Of a stretch of 38,706 nt of DNA, positions 14,990 to 22,178 are shown one piece after another. Within the stretch, counting starts at the first letter, position 1, and every line of letters starts with the position of its first letter. A model generated the notes under the pieces. That model worked only from the letters and a program-made list of their open reading frames with translations. It had not been told where the DNA came from and ran no database searches. The position numbers and the translations under genes are program-made. Location of the stretch: positions 3,700 through 42,405 of the forward strand of contig NZ_JALCBM010000007.1 in NCBI RefSeq assembly GCF_028066395.1, read 5' to 3'. The DNA comes from Ruegeria sp. (GTDB taxonomy: Bacteria > Pseudomonadota > Alphaproteobacteria > Rhodobacterales > Rhodobacteraceae).

Positions 14990-16804
14990 ATGAGCGCCAA
15001 TTATCTCCGCCCCGTTCGACCGGCGATTGCGGGAATCACTGCAATTTTACTGGCCACGACGGTCCGGGCAGAATCGGGTCACGGCATAGCTATGTACGGA
15101 GACCCCGCCCTACCACCGGATTTTGTGTCCTTGCCCTACGCAAATCCGGACGCGCCCAAGGGCGGCAAGGCCGTGTTTGGAAATACCGGCGGCTATAACA
15201 GCTTGAACCCGTTTGTGCAAAAAGGCACGTCACCCTGGCAATTGCGGTTCTGGACCCATGAAAGCCTGATGGGCCGGTCCTGGGACGAACCTTTCACCCT
15301 TTACGGGCTGTTGGCCGAATCAGTTGAAACCGCCGATGACCGGTCCTGGGTCGAATTCACCCTGCGCGAAAACGCCCGGTTTTCCGATGGCAGCCCCGTC
15401 ACCGTCGAGGATGTGATCTGGTCGTATGAAACGCTCGGCACCGAAGGTCATCTGCGTTACCGCGGGCTCTGGGGCAAGATCGACAGTATCGAACAGACCG
15501 GCCCGCGCAGCGTGCGCATCACGTTCAATGAACCCGACCGGGAACTGGCCCTGATCGCCGCGCTGCGCCCGATCCTGCAAAAAGCCCAGTGGAAGGGGAA
15601 GGATTTCGCCAATGCCCCCCTGCAGGACATCCCCATCGGCACCGGCCCCTACGTGATCGACGATTATGAGGCCGGGCGCTATGTGAACCTGCGCCGCAAT
15701 CCCGATTATTGGGGCGCCGACATCCCGTTTCGCCGGGGCACCATGAATCTGGACGACATGCGGATCGAGTTCTACGGCGACGGCACCGTCCTGTTCGAGG
15801 CGTTCAAGGCCGGAGAGCTATCCGCCGTGCGCGAGTTCAACGCCGATAAATGGGACACGCAATATGGCTTCCCCGCCGTGCAGCGCGGCGACGTGATCAA
15901 AACGGAAATCCCCCATGGCAAACCGTCGGGGATGACCGGGTTCGTGATGAACACCCGCAAGGCCCCCTTTGACGACTGGCGCGTGCGCGAAGCTTTGACA
16001 CTGGCCTTCAACTTCGAGTTCATCAACGATACGATCACCGGTGGTGCGCAGCCCCGGATCACCTCGTATTTCTCGGGCTCCGATCTGGCGATGCAGCCAG
16101 GCGCTGCGACCGGCCGGGTTGCCGAACTGCTGCAACCCTATGCCGCTGACCTGCCCCCCGGCACGCTTGAGGGGTATACCCCGCCGCAAGGCGATGGTTC
16201 AGCCCGCAACCGGGGCAATCTGCGCAAAGCCACAAAACTGCTAGCCGAAGCCGGGTGGACCATTCAGGACGGCGTTCTGCGCAATGAAAATGGCGATCCC
16301 TTCACCCTCACCGTCCTGCTGCAGCAAGGTGATACGGACAACCAAACCGCCATCGACATCTATACCGGTGCGCTGCAACGGCTGGGCATTCAGGTCACGA
16401 CCGATCAGGTGGACAGCGCACAATTCACCGAACGGAGCTCGGCGCTGGATTTCGACATGACGATCTTCCGCCGCGCCTTGTCCCTGTCGCCAGGCAACGA
16501 ACAACGCCTGTATTGGGGCAGCGAGACTGCCGACACGCCGGGTACGCGCAACCTGATGGGGGTGACCTCGCCTGCGGTGGACGGGTTGATCGACGCCATG
16601 CTGGCCTCGGAAAGCCACGAGGATTTCGTGGCCGCCACCCGCGCGCTGGACCGGGTCCTGACCGCCGGGCGGTATGTCATTCCGATCTGGAGCTTTGATG
16701 TGGGCCGCATCGCCCACGCCAAAGAGCTGAAGTTCCCCGAAACCCTGCCGATTTATGGCGACGGGCCGGAATATATGCCGCAGGTCTGGTGGTATCAGGA
16801 TTGA
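14990..16804 (+). CDS. periplasmic peptide-binding protein, YejA-like (SBP family 5)
   Basis: The substrate-binding component of an oligopeptide-type ABC importer, 604 residues, longer than the DppA/OppA type and matching the YejA group that binds peptides and related compounds. The N-terminal signal peptide (basic start, hydrophobic core AIAGITAILLATT) probably ends after VRA at residue 27. Mature features include HGIAMYG, the LPYANPDAPKGGKAVFG block typical of YejA proteins, LNPFV, FTLRENARFSDGSPVTVEDVIWSYE and the GTGPYVI segment. No permease or ATPase gene lies beside it, so the rest of the transporter must be elsewhere. An AGGA lies about 13 bases before ATG 14990. It ends 32 bases before the ars fusion gene, and a 36-bp palindrome follows its stop. 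Confidence 0.93.
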   Translation: MSANYLRPVRPAIAGITAILLATTVRAESGHGIAMYGDPALPPDFVSLPYANPDAPKGGKAVFGNTGGYNSLNPFVQKGTSPWQLRFWTHESLMGRSWDEPFTLYGLLAESVETADDRSWVEFTLRENARFSDGSPVTVEDVIWSYETLGTEGHLRYRGLWGKIDSIEQTGPRSVRITFNEPDRELALIAALRPILQKAQWKGKDFANAPLQDIPIGTGPYVIDDYEAGRYVNLRRNPDYWGADIPFRRGTMNLDDMRIEFYGDGTVLFEAFKAGELSAVREFNADKWDTQYGFPAVQRGDVIKTEIPHGKPSGMTGFVMNTRKAPFDDWRVREALTLAFNFEFINDTITGGAQPRITSYFSGSDLAMQPGAATGRVAELLQPYAADLPPGTLEGYTPPQGDGSARNRGNLRKATKLLAEAGWTIQDGVLRNENGDPFTLTVLLQQGDTDNQTAIDIYTGALQRLGIQVTTDQVDSAQFTERSSALDFDMTIFRRALSLSPGNEQRLYWGSETADTPGTRNLMGVTSPAVDGLIDAMLASESHEDFVAATRALDRVLTAGRYVIPIWSFDVGRIAHAKELKFPETLPIYGDGPEYMPQVWWYQD

Positions 16805-16812
16805 CCTGATCC

Positions 16813-16848
16813 CTCTATTTCCATATTTCATGAAATATGGAAATAGAG
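16813..16848. promoter_or_regulatory. 36-bp perfect palindrome, probable ArsR operator
   Basis: Two 18-base arms meet without a spacer: CTCTATTTCCATATTTCA (16813-16830) and its exact reverse complement (16831-16848). It covers the start codon (16837) of the downstream ArsR-ArsC fusion. It is AT-rich and lacks a T-run, so it is not a normal terminator for the gene ending at 16804. A dimeric winged-helix repressor binding its own start region is the best explanation, giving autorepression relieved by arsenite. Confidence 0.75.
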
Positions 16849-17658
16849 ATTCACGAGAGATTAGGCGCGCTGGCGCATCCCAAGCGGCTGGACCTGTTCC
16901 AGCTGTTGATGCGGCGGTATCCGGATGCGGTGCCCGCCGGTGAGATCGCCGAGGCGCTGGCACTGAAGCCAAACACAACCTCGACCTATCTGAATGCGCT
17001 CAAGGCGGCGGGGCTGATCGCGCAGGCGCGTCAGGGCACGTCGCTGCAATACACGGTCAACCTGCCTGCCGTGCGTGCGCTGTTCGACGGATTGCTGGGC
17101 ACCTGCTGCCAGAACCGCCCTGATCTGTGCCTGCAACCTGCGCAAACCCCGATCAGCACCCATGACCGCGTCCTGAACGTGCTGTTCATCTGCACCGGCA
17201 ACTCCGCCCGATCCATCATGGCCGAGGCGATCCTGAATGCCGAAGGCAATGGCCGGTTCCGCGCCTACTCCGCCGGAACCGCGCCCTCGGACCAGCCCAA
17301 TGAAATGGTTTTGGAGTTGCTGCGGCAAAAGGGGTATGACCTGTCCCAATTGCGGTCGAAATCCGTGGACGAGTTCGCAGCGGATGATGCGCCGCAGATG
17401 GATTTCGTCTTTACCGTCTGCGATCACGCCGCGAATGAGGCCTGCCCAACATGGCCCGGCCAACCGCTCAGCGCCCATTGGGGTCTCGCCGATCCGGTCG
17501 CGGCTCAAGGCTCTGATGCCCAGAAACAACTGGCCCTGCAACAGGCTTACGGGCTGCTGCGCAACCGGATCACCGCCTTTGTCAGCCTGCCGTTCGAAAC
17601 GCTCGACCGTATTTCCCTGCAACACAAGGTGGATGACATTGGCCGCATGGCCGAGTGA
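16837..17658 (+). CDS. ArsR-type regulator fused to arsenate reductase
   Basis: A 273-residue two-domain protein. Residues 1-100 form an ArsR/SmtB winged helix (HPKRLDLFQLL, the helix-turn-helix ALKPNTTSTYLNALKAAGLI) ending in C90, C91 and C98, likely arsenite or thiol ligands. Residues 111-250 form a low-molecular-weight phosphatase-type arsenate reductase with P-loop CTGNSARS (C119, R125) and redox cysteines C195 and C203, as in thioredoxin-coupled ArsC. It can thus plausibly sense arsenite and make it from arsenate. ATG 16837 lies inside a perfect palindrome and has no ribosome-binding site, so a leaderless or very short leader mRNA is possible. It is followed by a separate arsC and an aquaglyceroporin. 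ArsR-ArsC fusions are known; the palindrome over the start is the unusual point. Confidence 0.93.
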   Translation: MEIEIHERLGALAHPKRLDLFQLLMRRYPDAVPAGEIAEALALKPNTTSTYLNALKAAGLIAQARQGTSLQYTVNLPAVRALFDGLLGTCCQNRPDLCLQPAQTPISTHDRVLNVLFICTGNSARSIMAEAILNAEGNGRFRAYSAGTAPSDQPNEMVLELLRQKGYDLSQLRSKSVDEFAADDAPQMDFVFTVCDHAANEACPTWPGQPLSAHWGLADPVAAQGSDAQKQLALQQAYGLLRNRITAFVSLPFETLDRISLQHKVDDIGRMAE

Positions 17659-17688
17659 TCCACGCCCAACCCCAAGGACTCCCCTCTT

Positions 17689-18165
17689 ATGAACATACTG
17701 GTTCTATGCACCGGCAACTCGGCCAGGTCGATCCTGCTGGAATCCATCTTCAACCATACCGGCAACGGGCGCGTGCGCGCCTTTTCCGCAGGCTCGAATC
17801 CGACCGGCAAAGTGCACCCGCAGTCGCTGACCCTGCTGGGCAGCCTGGGCCACGACCTGACCGGCGCACGGTCCAAAAGCTGGGATGAGTTCGCGGCCGA
17901 GGACGCGCCCGAGATGGATATGGTGATCACCGTCTGCGGCTCGGCGGCTGAGGAAACCTGCCCGGTCTGGCCCGGTGCGCCGATCCGTGCCCATTGGGGC
18001 GTCGAAGACCCGGCTGCCGCATCCGAGCCGGACTGGGACGCGGCCTTTCGCACCGCCTATGACATCCTGAACCGCCGTGCCGCCGCCCTGCTGGAGTTGC
18101 CCATCGAAACCCTGACCAACGCCGAACTGACCGCGCAATTGAACCGCATCGGAGACATCCAATGA
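17689..18165 (+). CDS. arsC: arsenate reductase, low-molecular-weight phosphatase type
   Basis: Reduces arsenate to arsenite, probably with thioredoxin. The 158 residues carry the P-loop CTGNSARS with nucleophile C7 and R13, plus C83 and C91 in VITVCGSAAEETCPVWPG for the disulfide relay. The C83/C91 spacing of eight is the same as in the reductase half of the preceding fusion gene, and the two are clear paralogues (for example both contain AHWG and EDAP/DDAP segments). ATG 17689 follows an AAGGAC site 30 bases after the fusion gene. Its stop overlaps the next start by four bases (ATGA), so it is coupled to the channel gene. Confidence 0.94.
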   Translation: MNILVLCTGNSARSILLESIFNHTGNGRVRAFSAGSNPTGKVHPQSLTLLGSLGHDLTGARSKSWDEFAAEDAPEMDMVITVCGSAAEETCPVWPGAPIRAHWGVEDPAAASEPDWDAAFRTAYDILNRRAAALLELPIETLTNAELTAQLNRIGDIQ

Positions 18166-18821
18166 ACTCCCGCCGATACTTTGCCGAATTTCTGGGCACC
18201 GCCTTTCTGCTGATCGGCGTGGTGGGGTCCGGGATCATGGCGCAAACCCTGTCGGACGGGAACATCGCGCTGGCACTGCTGGCCAATGCGATTGCCACCG
18301 GCTGCATGCTCTATGTCATCATCACCACTCTGGGCCCGATCTCGGGCGCGCATTTCAACCCGGCGGTTACTCTGGCCTTTGCCCTGCGCGGTGAACACCC
18401 ATGGCGCGCGGTGGCCCCTTATGTGCTGGTGCAGGTGGCAGGCGGTATCGCCGGGGTCTGGGCCAGCCACTATATGTTCGACCTGCCGATTCTGCAGACG
18501 TCTGAGACCCTGCACCGCACCGGAGCCCACCAGTGGTTTTCCGAGATCATCGCCACGCTGGGCCTGCTGTTCGTGATTTTCGGCGGAATTCGGCACAAGC
18601 CCGACACGGTACCAGCCCTTGTGGGTCTCTATATCACCGGCGCCTACTGGTACACGTCCTCCACAAGTTTTGCCAATCCGGCGGTTACCATCGCAAGAGG
18701 GTTCACCGACACCTTCGCGGGTATCTTTCCGCCACATGTTCTGTTATTCATCATAATGCAGATTATTGCTGTGTTTATCGGGCACATAGCCTTGAACTGG
18801 CTGTTCAGCCCCGAAGAATAA
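18162..18821 (+). CDS. aqpS: aquaporin-family channel, AqpS-like (arsenite exit)
   Basis: A six-helix major-intrinsic-protein channel of 219 residues. The two pore motifs are HFNPAV (NPA at 66-68) and FANPAV (172-174). The residue after the second NPA, almost always arginine in water and glycerol channels (the ar/R selectivity filter), is valine 175. As I recall, the same replacement is found in AqpS of Sinorhizobium meliloti, which lets arsenite leak out down its gradient and sits in an ars operon. Context supports this: the start codon overlaps the arsC stop by four bases, and no ArsB or Acr3 pump is present. A strong terminator follows. Confidence 0.92.
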   Translation: MNSRRYFAEFLGTAFLLIGVVGSGIMAQTLSDGNIALALLANAIATGCMLYVIITTLGPISGAHFNPAVTLAFALRGEHPWRAVAPYVLVQVAGGIAGVWASHYMFDLPILQTSETLHRTGAHQWFSEIIATLGLLFVIFGGIRHKPDTVPALVGLYITGAYWYTSSTSFANPAVTIARGFTDTFAGIFPPHVLLFIIMQIIAVFIGHIALNWLFSPEE

Positions 18822-18859
18822 CGGACCGGCCGCCACTCACTTAACAGCAGGTCCGTCGG

Positions 18860-18890
18860 CCCGTTGCGGTTTCACCGCAGCGGGTTTTTT
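18860..18890 (+). terminator. intrinsic terminator of the ars operon
   Basis: The ten-base stem CCCGTTGCGG (18860-18869, one T-G wobble) pairs with 18875-18884 across a five-base loop and is followed directly by six T residues (18885-18890). It lies 38 bases after the channel gene stop and is the clearest plus-strand terminator in the window. Confidence 0.92.
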
Positions 18891-19021
18891 GCGGCCCGGC
18901 ACAGCCACGACCGCGACACGCCAAACTGCGACATTTTGTCATGTCCGCAGCACCAACTCACCCTACGTAACCTGTCTTGGGGAGAGCAGTCCTGAAACCG
19001 GAATTAAAGGAAGGCTCGCAG

Positions 19022-19252
19022 ATGTTGAACTGGGCTGATCTGACGCAAGACTGGGGCGCATCTTATGCACGCGCAAAACGCAGGTTTCCGAACCTGCGGG
19101 ACAAGGATATGGCGCGCGTGCCCAAGGATCGCAAACAGTTCGAGGCGTATCTGGCCGAACGCCATCATCTGACCGTGAACGAGGCCCGCGAAGAGCTTGA
19201 AGATTTTCTGTTTATCGAGTCACTGAACCGCGAAGCCGACCACCCTAGCTGA
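19022..19252 (+). CDS. small CsbD/YjbJ-like protein
   Basis: A 76-residue charged, soluble protein. The pattern W-x3-T-x2-WG-x4-RAKRRFPNLRDKDM-(8)-QFEAYLAERHHLTVNEAREELEDFL resembles CsbD-like (YjbJ) proteins: a W-x-WG entry helix, an L-x-D-x-D turn, and a terminal helix with E-A-x-x-x-x-x-x-F. These are often stress-induced with unknown function. The match is by eye and distant. The chosen ATG 19022 has AAGGAAGG seven to eight bases upstream; an in-frame upstream ATG at 18977 lacks a site. It follows the ars terminator, so it has its own promoter. Its last eight bases overlap the end of the opposing regulator gene. Confidence 0.75.
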   Translation: MLNWADLTQDWGASYARAKRRFPNLRDKDMARVPKDRKQFEAYLAERHHLTVNEAREELEDFLFIESLNREADHPS

Positions 19253-19868
19253 GTGATGTCACCCAGAGGATTGTCGCGTCCTCATCGCTCACGGAGATGA
19301 CGTTGTGGCCCATGCTCCCGTCGTAATAGGCGCTGTCACCGCGGCGCATTTCGACGGGCTCGTAGAACTCGGTGTAAAGCCGCACGATGCCGGTCAGCAC
19401 ATACATGAACTCTTCACCGTCATGACGCACCCAGCCGTCGAATTCGTCCATTGACCGGGCGCGGACGCGGGCGCGATAGGGCAGCATCTGCTTTTTGGTC
19501 AGTGTGTCGGCCAGCAGCTCATGTTCATAGGTTGCGGTGGGATGCGCCGTGCCCGCCCCCATCTTGGTCACCGCCATGCGCCCGATCACCTGATCGCGCT
19601 GTGGCGGGGTGAACAGTTGCGGCACCGAAATCTCCAACCCCGTGGCCAGTTTCTTGAGCGCGTCATAGGTGGGCGACATCTGCCCGTTCTCGATCTTGCT
19701 GAGGGTCGAGCGCGCCAGCCCCGCCTGACTGGCCGCCTGTTCCAGCGTCCAGTTGCGCGCCTTGCGCAGCTCGCGCACCCGCGCGCCAAGGTCCAAAGGC
19801 TCGACATGGGCATCGTTGCCATTGTCACGGGCGATGCGGATCAGGGATTTGGGGTCGCTAGAGGTCAT
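19245..19868 (-). CDS. XRE-family regulator with C-terminal cupin
   Basis: A 207-residue transcription regulator. An N-terminal helix-turn-helix of the XRE/Cro type spans about 28-86 (LGARVRELRKARNWTLEQAASQAGLARSTLSKIENG region). A cupin sensor domain spans about 115-205, with HDGEEFMYVLTG and GDSAYYDGSMGHNV giving the usual H/E metal- or ligand-contacting positions. Such proteins often repress a neighbouring catabolic gene. Here the acyl-CoA synthetase gene starts divergently only 64 bases away, so it is the likely target, though no operator repeat stands out. ATG 19868 is preferred; a GTG two codons upstream is possible. It overlaps the end of the CsbD-like gene by eight bases. Confidence 0.93.
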   Translation of the reverse strand: MTSSDPKSLIRIARDNGNDAHVEPLDLGARVRELRKARNWTLEQAASQAGLARSTLSKIENGQMSPTYDALKKLATGLEISVPQLFTPPQRDQVIGRMAVTKMGAGTAHPTATYEHELLADTLTKKQMLPYRARVRARSMDEFDGWVRHDGEEFMYVLTGIVRLYTEFYEPVEMRRGDSAYYDGSMGHNVISVSDEDATILWVTSLS

Positions 19869-19932
19869 GGCCACTCTATAGGCCGCGCGCCGCCCGCTTG
19901 CAACGCGCCAGCCACCGCGCTAGCCAGTGGCC

Positions 19933-21444
19933 ATGCTGTCGATCTTTGATCAGGGTTCACCACCCCCTTGCCCCGCGCCCTTCAACCTGGCCGCCCATGT
20001 GCTGCGCCATGCGGATACGCTGGCCGAGAAGACGGCGCTGTCGATCCTCGGGGCAAATGGCTCTGAGGACCTGAGCTTTGCCGCCCTGCGCGCCGCCATC
20101 CTTGGCACCGGAACCGGTCTGCTGCGCGCGGGTTTGCGTCCGGGCGATATCGTGTTGATGCGGCTGGGCAATTCGGTGGAGTTCCCGATTGCCTATCTTG
20201 GCGCTATCGCCGTCGGGATTGTCCCCGTACCGACCTCGGCCCAACTGACCGAGCCGGAAACGGCGCAGATGATCCGCGACCTGTCCCCGGCGGCGGTGTT
20301 GCGCGATCCCGCCATCGCCTGCGCCCCGCATCCGTTGCAGATCGAGTTGGATCAACTGGCGGCCATGCGCGACCTGCCTGCGGCGGACTACGCGATGGGT
20401 GATCCAAACCGGCTGGCCTATGTGGTCTATACCTCGGGCACTTCGGGCAATCCGCGGGCGGTGGCCCATGCGCATCGGGCGATCTGGGCGCGGCAGATGA
20501 TGGTCGACGGCTGGTACGGGCTGCGCGCCAGTGACCGGCTGTGCCATGCAGGCGCGTTCAACTGGACCTATACGCTGGGCACCGGGCTGATGGACCCCTG
20601 GACCATCGGCGCGACCGCCCTGATCCCGGAACCCGGCACCGATCTGGCCGATCTGCCCGGGCTCTTGCACCAGCACAAGGCCACGATCTTTGCCGCAGCC
20701 CCCGGCGTGTTTCGCAAAATCCTGCAAGCCCCGCTGCCCGATCTTCCCACCCTGCGCCATGCGCTCAGCGCCGGAGAGAAACTGTCCCGCCCGCTGCACG
20801 AGGCGTGGACGCAAGCCTCCGGCACCGAACTCTATGAAGCGTATGGGATGTCCGAATGCTCGACCTTCATCTCGGCCTGCCCGGATCACCCTGCACAGGG
20901 CGAGGCGCTGGGGCAACCGCAACCGGGCCGCCGTGTCGCAATCCTAGGACCGAACGAGCCAGTTCCGCAGGGACAGGAGGGCACGATTGCTATTCACCGC
21001 GACGATCCCGGCCTGATGCTGACCTACCTCAACGCCCCCGACGAGGCCGCCGCCCGCATGCAAGGCGACTGGTTTCTGACCGGCGATCAGGGCACCATGA
21101 CCAGCGACGGTCAAATCACCTATCTGGGCCGCGACGACGACATGATGAACGCGGGCGGCTATCGCGTCTCTCCGGTCGAGGTCGAATCCGCCCTCTCCCG
21201 CCACCCCGGCATCACGCAGGTCGGTGCCGCGGCGGTCGAGGTCAAACCGGACGCTTTCATCATCGCCGCCTTCTATACCGGCCCTGAAAAACTGGACGAG
21301 GCCACCCTGCACACCTATGTGTCCGACAAGCTGGCGCGCTACAAGCAACCGCGCGCCTTCATTCACCTTCCCGCGCTGCCCACGGGCGGCAACGGCAAAC
21401 TCCTGCGCCGCGCCCTGCCGGCCCATTTCAAGGCAACGCCCTGA
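19933..21444 (+). CDS. acyl-CoA synthetase (AMP-forming, ANL superfamily)
   Basis: Activates a carboxylic acid via an acyl-AMP to an acyl-CoA. The 503 residues contain the ATP loop YTSGTSGNPR (166-175), A5-type YGMSECS, the LTGDQG motif, the hinge YLGRDDDMMNAGGYRVSP, and catalytic lysine K489 in TGGNGK. The overall pattern is closest to the benzoate/medium-chain acyl-CoA ligase group; the exact acid cannot be read from sequence. ATG 19933 is in frame with a GTG six bases earlier, and the ribosome-binding site is weak. It is divergent from the XRE-cupin regulator and is translationally coupled (TGATG) to the following DsbA-family gene. Confidence 0.93.
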   Translation: MLSIFDQGSPPPCPAPFNLAAHVLRHADTLAEKTALSILGANGSEDLSFAALRAAILGTGTGLLRAGLRPGDIVLMRLGNSVEFPIAYLGAIAVGIVPVPTSAQLTEPETAQMIRDLSPAAVLRDPAIACAPHPLQIELDQLAAMRDLPAADYAMGDPNRLAYVVYTSGTSGNPRAVAHAHRAIWARQMMVDGWYGLRASDRLCHAGAFNWTYTLGTGLMDPWTIGATALIPEPGTDLADLPGLLHQHKATIFAAAPGVFRKILQAPLPDLPTLRHALSAGEKLSRPLHEAWTQASGTELYEAYGMSECSTFISACPDHPAQGEALGQPQPGRRVAILGPNEPVPQGQEGTIAIHRDDPGLMLTYLNAPDEAAARMQGDWFLTGDQGTMTSDGQITYLGRDDDMMNAGGYRVSPVEVESALSRHPGITQVGAAAVEVKPDAFIIAAFYTGPEKLDEATLHTYVSDKLARYKQPRAFIHLPALPTGGNGKLLRRALPAHFKATP

Positions 21445-22103
21445 TGACCCAGACCGTGAAACTCGACATCGTCTCTGACCCGATCTGCCCGTGGTGCTAT
21501 ATCGGCAAGACCCATCTGGACAAGGCGCTGGCCGAGGTGCCGAACCATCCCTTCGTGATCGAATGGCATCCCTTCCAGCTGAACCCGGACATGCCCGAAG
21601 GCGGCATGGACCGGCGTGACTATCTTGAACGTAAGTTCGGCGGCAAGGACGCCGCCGTGCGCGCCTATGCGCCGGTGGTGGAACATGCCGAAAACGCGGG
21701 CCTGACGATTGATTTCGAAGGCATGAAGCGCACGCCCAACACGCTGGACGCCCACCGCCTGATCCATTGGGCGGGTATCGAGGGCAAGCAGAACGCCGTG
21801 GTCGACGCGCTGTTCGATGCCTATTTCGTACATGCCCGCGACATCGGCGATCATGAGGTTCTGGCCGATATCGCCGACAGCGTCGGCATGGACGCCGCCG
21901 TGGTGCTGAAACTGCTGAAATCCGATGCCGACCGCGACGACATCAGCACCCGAGACAGCCATTCGCGCCAGATGGGCGTGAATTCGGTCCCTACCTTCAT
22001 CGTTGCCAATCAACACGCCGTCCCCGGCGCGCAACCCCCTGAATTATGGGCCAAAGTGATTGACGACATCATGTCTCAGTTTGAGGCTTCTTCTGCAGAA
22101 TAG
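21444..22103 (+). CDS. DsbA-family oxidoreductase, FrnE-like
   Basis: A thioredoxin-fold protein of the FrnE/2-hydroxychromene-2-carboxylate isomerase-like group, 219 residues and cytoplasmic (no signal peptide). The active-site motif is CPWC (C15-C18) after IVSDPI, and the cis-proline is in NSVPTF. A helical insertion between these contains the family segment NTLDAHRLIHWA. FrnE proteins act as disulfide oxidoreductases or chaperones; the substrate here is unknown. The ATG shares one base with the stop of the acyl-CoA synthetase gene (TGATG), so the two are coupled. Whether they work together biochemically is not known. Confidence 0.92.
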   Translation: MTQTVKLDIVSDPICPWCYIGKTHLDKALAEVPNHPFVIEWHPFQLNPDMPEGGMDRRDYLERKFGGKDAAVRAYAPVVEHAENAGLTIDFEGMKRTPNTLDAHRLIHWAGIEGKQNAVVDALFDAYFVHARDIGDHEVLADIADSVGMDAAVVLKLLKSDADRDDISTRDSHSRQMGVNSVPTFIVANQHAVPGAQPPELWAKVIDDIMSQFEASSAE

Positions 22104-22127
22104 CACATAGCTCTGTGCGTTTTCTGC
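22095..22127 (+). terminator. two-tier hairpin at end of frnE-like gene, possible terminator
   Basis: The inner stem GCACA (22103-22107) pairs with TGTGC (22114-22118), and the outer stem GCAGAA (22095-22100) pairs with TTCTGC (22122-22127). GTTTT lies within the 3' side. The stem is modest and the T-run short, so termination is uncertain. It overlaps the stop codon of the DsbA-family gene. Confidence 0.35.
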
Positions 22128-22178
22128 GCTGGCGCACCTCGCGCAGCCGTGATAGCGCGGTTGCGAGGGAGAGCCTTT

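Noticed and set aside
16813-16848. The palindrome as a terminator of the peptide-binding protein gene.
   Set aside because: It is AT-rich, lacks a T-run, and overlaps the next start codon; an operator fits better.
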